Source of the DNA: Oryzias latipes
Taxonomy: Eukaryota > Chordata > Actinopteri > Beloniformes > Adrianichthyidae
Length of the DNA: 64,000 nt
Direction of reading: 5' to 3'
NCBI RefSeq assembly: GCF_002234675.1
Contig: NC_019869.2
Span: 9,201,015-9,265,014, forward strand
Below are positions 61,888 through 64,000 of the stretch, in pieces; position 1 is the stretch's first letter; each line of letters opens with the position of its first letter. The notes below the pieces were generated by a model, which saw only the letters and a list, made by a program, of their open reading frames with translations, was not told the DNA's origin and searched no databases. A program made the translations under genes and the position numbers.

Positions 61888-61935
61888 ATGAGGGCGCTGC
61901 TTTTGTGGATTCTGACAGCAGCTGGGATTCAACAG
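61888..61935 (+). CDS. First coding exon with signal peptide; candidate ccn4 (wisp1)
   Basis: ATG at 61888 (G at -3) opens MRALLLWILTAAGIQQ, a hydrophobic signal peptide, and the exon ends at CAG|GTGAGC (donor 61936). The rest lies to the right of the window. Human SLA is followed by CCN4 in the same order and orientation (SLA minus, CCN4 plus), and human CCN4 begins MRWFLPWTLAA, which shares M, R, L, W, L and A at the same spacing. Against this, other CCN first exons end in phase 1 while this one ends in phase 0, so the assignment is tentative. An overlapping frame starts at 61863 (ATG in a poorer context) and also reads to the same donor, in phase 1. Confidence 0.45.
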
Positions 61936-63534
61936 GTGAGCAGTGAGGAGACGTTTTTCTGTCTTTTGACGTGCAGGTTAATTGTTGTTGTTTTTTAACA
62001 TTAGATGATGTTATTACAAAATAAAAGCCTTTTTTTCCTGTGATAAAATAAAAAAAAAAATAATGCAACAATATTATGAATCAGTGACTTAAATATAACG
62101 TTTTCTTCCTATGTTGAAACAATTGTGTAACTTTAGTTAGAAATTTAGTGTAACATGCCCAAACACATCCAGTAAAAAGTGAACACAATTGACAACATTT
62201 TTTTACACCTCCAATGTAATTTCAGGCTGTCATCTGAAATTTGTTTGAGGTCAGAGCCACCTTGTGGTGGGTTGGGGAAGTGCATCCTAAGCGTCTAAAA
62301 ATCTGTTCAGCTTTTACTGGATTGTTTTTATTTATTTATTTATTTGTTATTGTTTTGTATAACAATATTTGCATATTTAATATTTGAATTTTAAAAAGCT
62401 ATCAAAAACATCAATAATATATAAATATGTATCTATACATACATATATCAAACTTAGCATATATAGTCATGTAATGATTGGAAAACAGACATTTACATGG
62501 AAGTATTTCCATTATATATACTCTTAGTCATAAATAGACCTATTAGCTCTTATGCATACAGAACATGACATATGGGAACCATTAAATATTAATTTTGTCA
62601 AAAGGAGATTAATTTATTGCTTGAATAATAACAACAAAAATAATACATTTATTTAAGCACTTATTCAGTTTTAACAGTTACAATCATTTGTACAATAAAA
62701 ACACAACCTTAATAGGTTTAAAAAATTATCTTTATGTATTTTAACTCTTTAAATCAACTTAGTTTCATGTTATCCCTTTAGTCTTGTGTGAATTTACTGA
62801 CACAGTGAAAATATTTCTTAGTTACCAATATAAACAAAGACACTGCAACTATATGATTAACCTGGAGACACCTGAATTTATTTCCAACTATGAAAATTAC
62901 TTATGTTTTTGTTTTACATAGATGCTAAATTAAGGTATGTTTGTAGCAAAGTGGTTTGATCCATATTTACATCAATAGTCTTCTGGGGGTTCAGCCCTGG
63001 TTCAGTTTTTGTTAACTGCATGGGACACCGCCTCTCCTGTAAGATCTGCTGTGTCAAGTTTTGCAAACCCGAGGATTTAAGTAGATCAGAAGTTAGCTTG
63101 TAAGGTTTTTCTCAGGCAGCATGATTTTGGAGAGGTGACTCAGTGGCTCGGCTGTGATTGAAACACATTTGACAACATTAACTTTGGACAACACTCAGGA
63201 TTCTTCTCGGGGTTACTCTAATTTCACGGAAGTTCCAGAAAATGACTCGGGACTCTCAGAGCTTAACATGGTTACGATTTCTCACAATTTTATTGCTGAT
63301 AAGGGCTTCATGCTAGTGTGCGTTCATGCGTAACCTTTACGGAGCTAAAGCTTCCTGTTGCTGTAAGTTTACAGGTCAAGCTATAAATGGTGTAGTTTCT
63401 TGTTCAAGCACTGATGAAATCATGAAAAAAAAGTTTTTGTTGGTGTTGTTTTTTTTGTTTTTGTTTTTAATAATGACATTCCAGGTCAGAGTTACTAATA
63501 AGAAATCAAGATTATAATGGAACAGGTGAACAGA
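61936..63534 (+). other. Beginning of the first intron of the 61888 gene
   Basis: AT-rich, with no further exon seen. A TTTA-repeat (62328-62348) and AT-rich tracts at 62400-62530. An acceptor that would continue the signal-peptide frame was not found before the window ends. Confidence 0.4.
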
Positions 63535-63948
63535 CCTTCTCCAATCATCTTTTCATCTTTAGTTAAAGCATTACCAGTTTTCTTTTAATTAGGATTTTGC
63601 TGTTTTTAGCCAAAATTCAAAAAAACCTTTGTTGTTTTCTGGAACATAGCTCCTGTGGAGCTGCAAAAGGTTATCAGAAAATCATCTCTTAGTTGTGGGT
63701 GGGACCGTTGGCGCAGAGCAAGTCCGGCCCCACTTCCCTTCCCCGTTGCTGAGTGCTTTCTGTTTACCCACTAGCTTACAGCCCCTCACACCCCCACCCT
63801 AACATTAGTGGACCAACAAAATATGGCGAAGGATTTTGGAGCTATCCAGCTGTTCTTGTAATTTTTCTTTATATATGTGCTTCAGCATCAGAAAAATCCC
63901 ACAAAAACATGTTTAAGACACCAAAACATAATTTGTTATCAGAGTGGA
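63535..63948 (+). repeat. Dispersed repeat family R, near-complete copy
   Basis: It has the full middle part missing elsewhere: 'agttgtgggtgggaccgttgg', 'agcaagtccggccccac', 'agcccctcacaccccca' and 'aacaaaatatggcgaaggat', which opens an ATG-initiated MAKDFGAIQ frame, then a deletion to the 3' 'cagaaaaatcccacaaaaac'. It shows that the AIQPYIFEP patch of other copies is preceded by an initiator codon. Confidence 0.65.
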
Positions 63949-64000
63949 TGTTTAATGTTTTTCTTAAGGAAAAGGTAAAGCAGCAAAAAAAAAAAAAAAA

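Overview
The window is vertebrate nuclear DNA, most likely from a teleost fish (medaka-like or another acanthomorph). Spliced genes with GT-AG introns sit in AT-rich sequence packed with fish-type transposons: Tc1, hAT, PIF/Harbinger, piggyBac-type MITEs, L2 LINEs with an (ATTGA)n tail, and SINE-like repeats with a B-box. There is no operon structure, and most open frames in the window are not genes. Species assignment is inference from repeat style.

Two host genes can be read completely, exon by exon. abitram (FAM206A/Simiate) lies on the minus strand at 2864-4155, with six coding exons and 181 codons, including one GC-AG intron. sla (Src-like adaptor, SH3-SH2) lies on the minus strand at 27295-33819, with seven coding exons and 268 codons, and probably a 5' UTR exon near 34.25-34.44 kb. 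Two more genes are only touched. A plus-strand terminal coding exon at 691-861 belongs to a gene whose body lies left of the window. A plus-strand signal-peptide first exon at 61888-61935 belongs to a gene that continues to the right; ccn4/wisp1 is a candidate because human SLA and CCN4 have the same order and divergent orientation.

Layout. 0-10 kb: abitram sits between two direct copies of a segment of about 1.5 kb (271-1970 and 4664-9988). Each copy carries the intact 56-codon terminal exon. Copy 1 was later hit by a piggyBac MITE; copy 2 was later hit by a ZBED-type hAT element and a 1.15-kb palindromic element, so each copy serves as the empty-site control for the other. 10-27 kb: gene-free, with MITEs, a frameshifted Tc1 element, a nested composite transposon at 17.7-19.5 kb, and old repeats. 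27-35 kb: sla, whose introns hold a hAT-type MITE and other repeats. 35-52 kb: a retroelement graveyard (L1/Tx1 ORF1-like, Ty3/gypsy, L2 with a MITE inserted in it), a heptad-encoding minisatellite at 44.5 kb, LINE 3' ends, and a second degenerate Tc1 family. 52-61 kb: repeats, then a nested structure in which a PIF/Harbinger deletion derivative sits inside a larger inverted-repeat element, followed by a hAT MITE with a perfect 8-bp target duplication and a tandem pair of another inverted-repeat transposon. 61-64 kb: a GC-richer promoter-like region, the signal-peptide exon and the start of its first intron.

The host genes do not form a pathway together. abitram is implicated in actin regulation; sla is a T-cell/B-cell signalling adaptor. 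I see no new coding system. The most informative signals are the duplication around abitram, the promoter plus first exon apparently captured in the loop of the palindromic transposon, and the coding-periodic 99/21-bp minisatellite.
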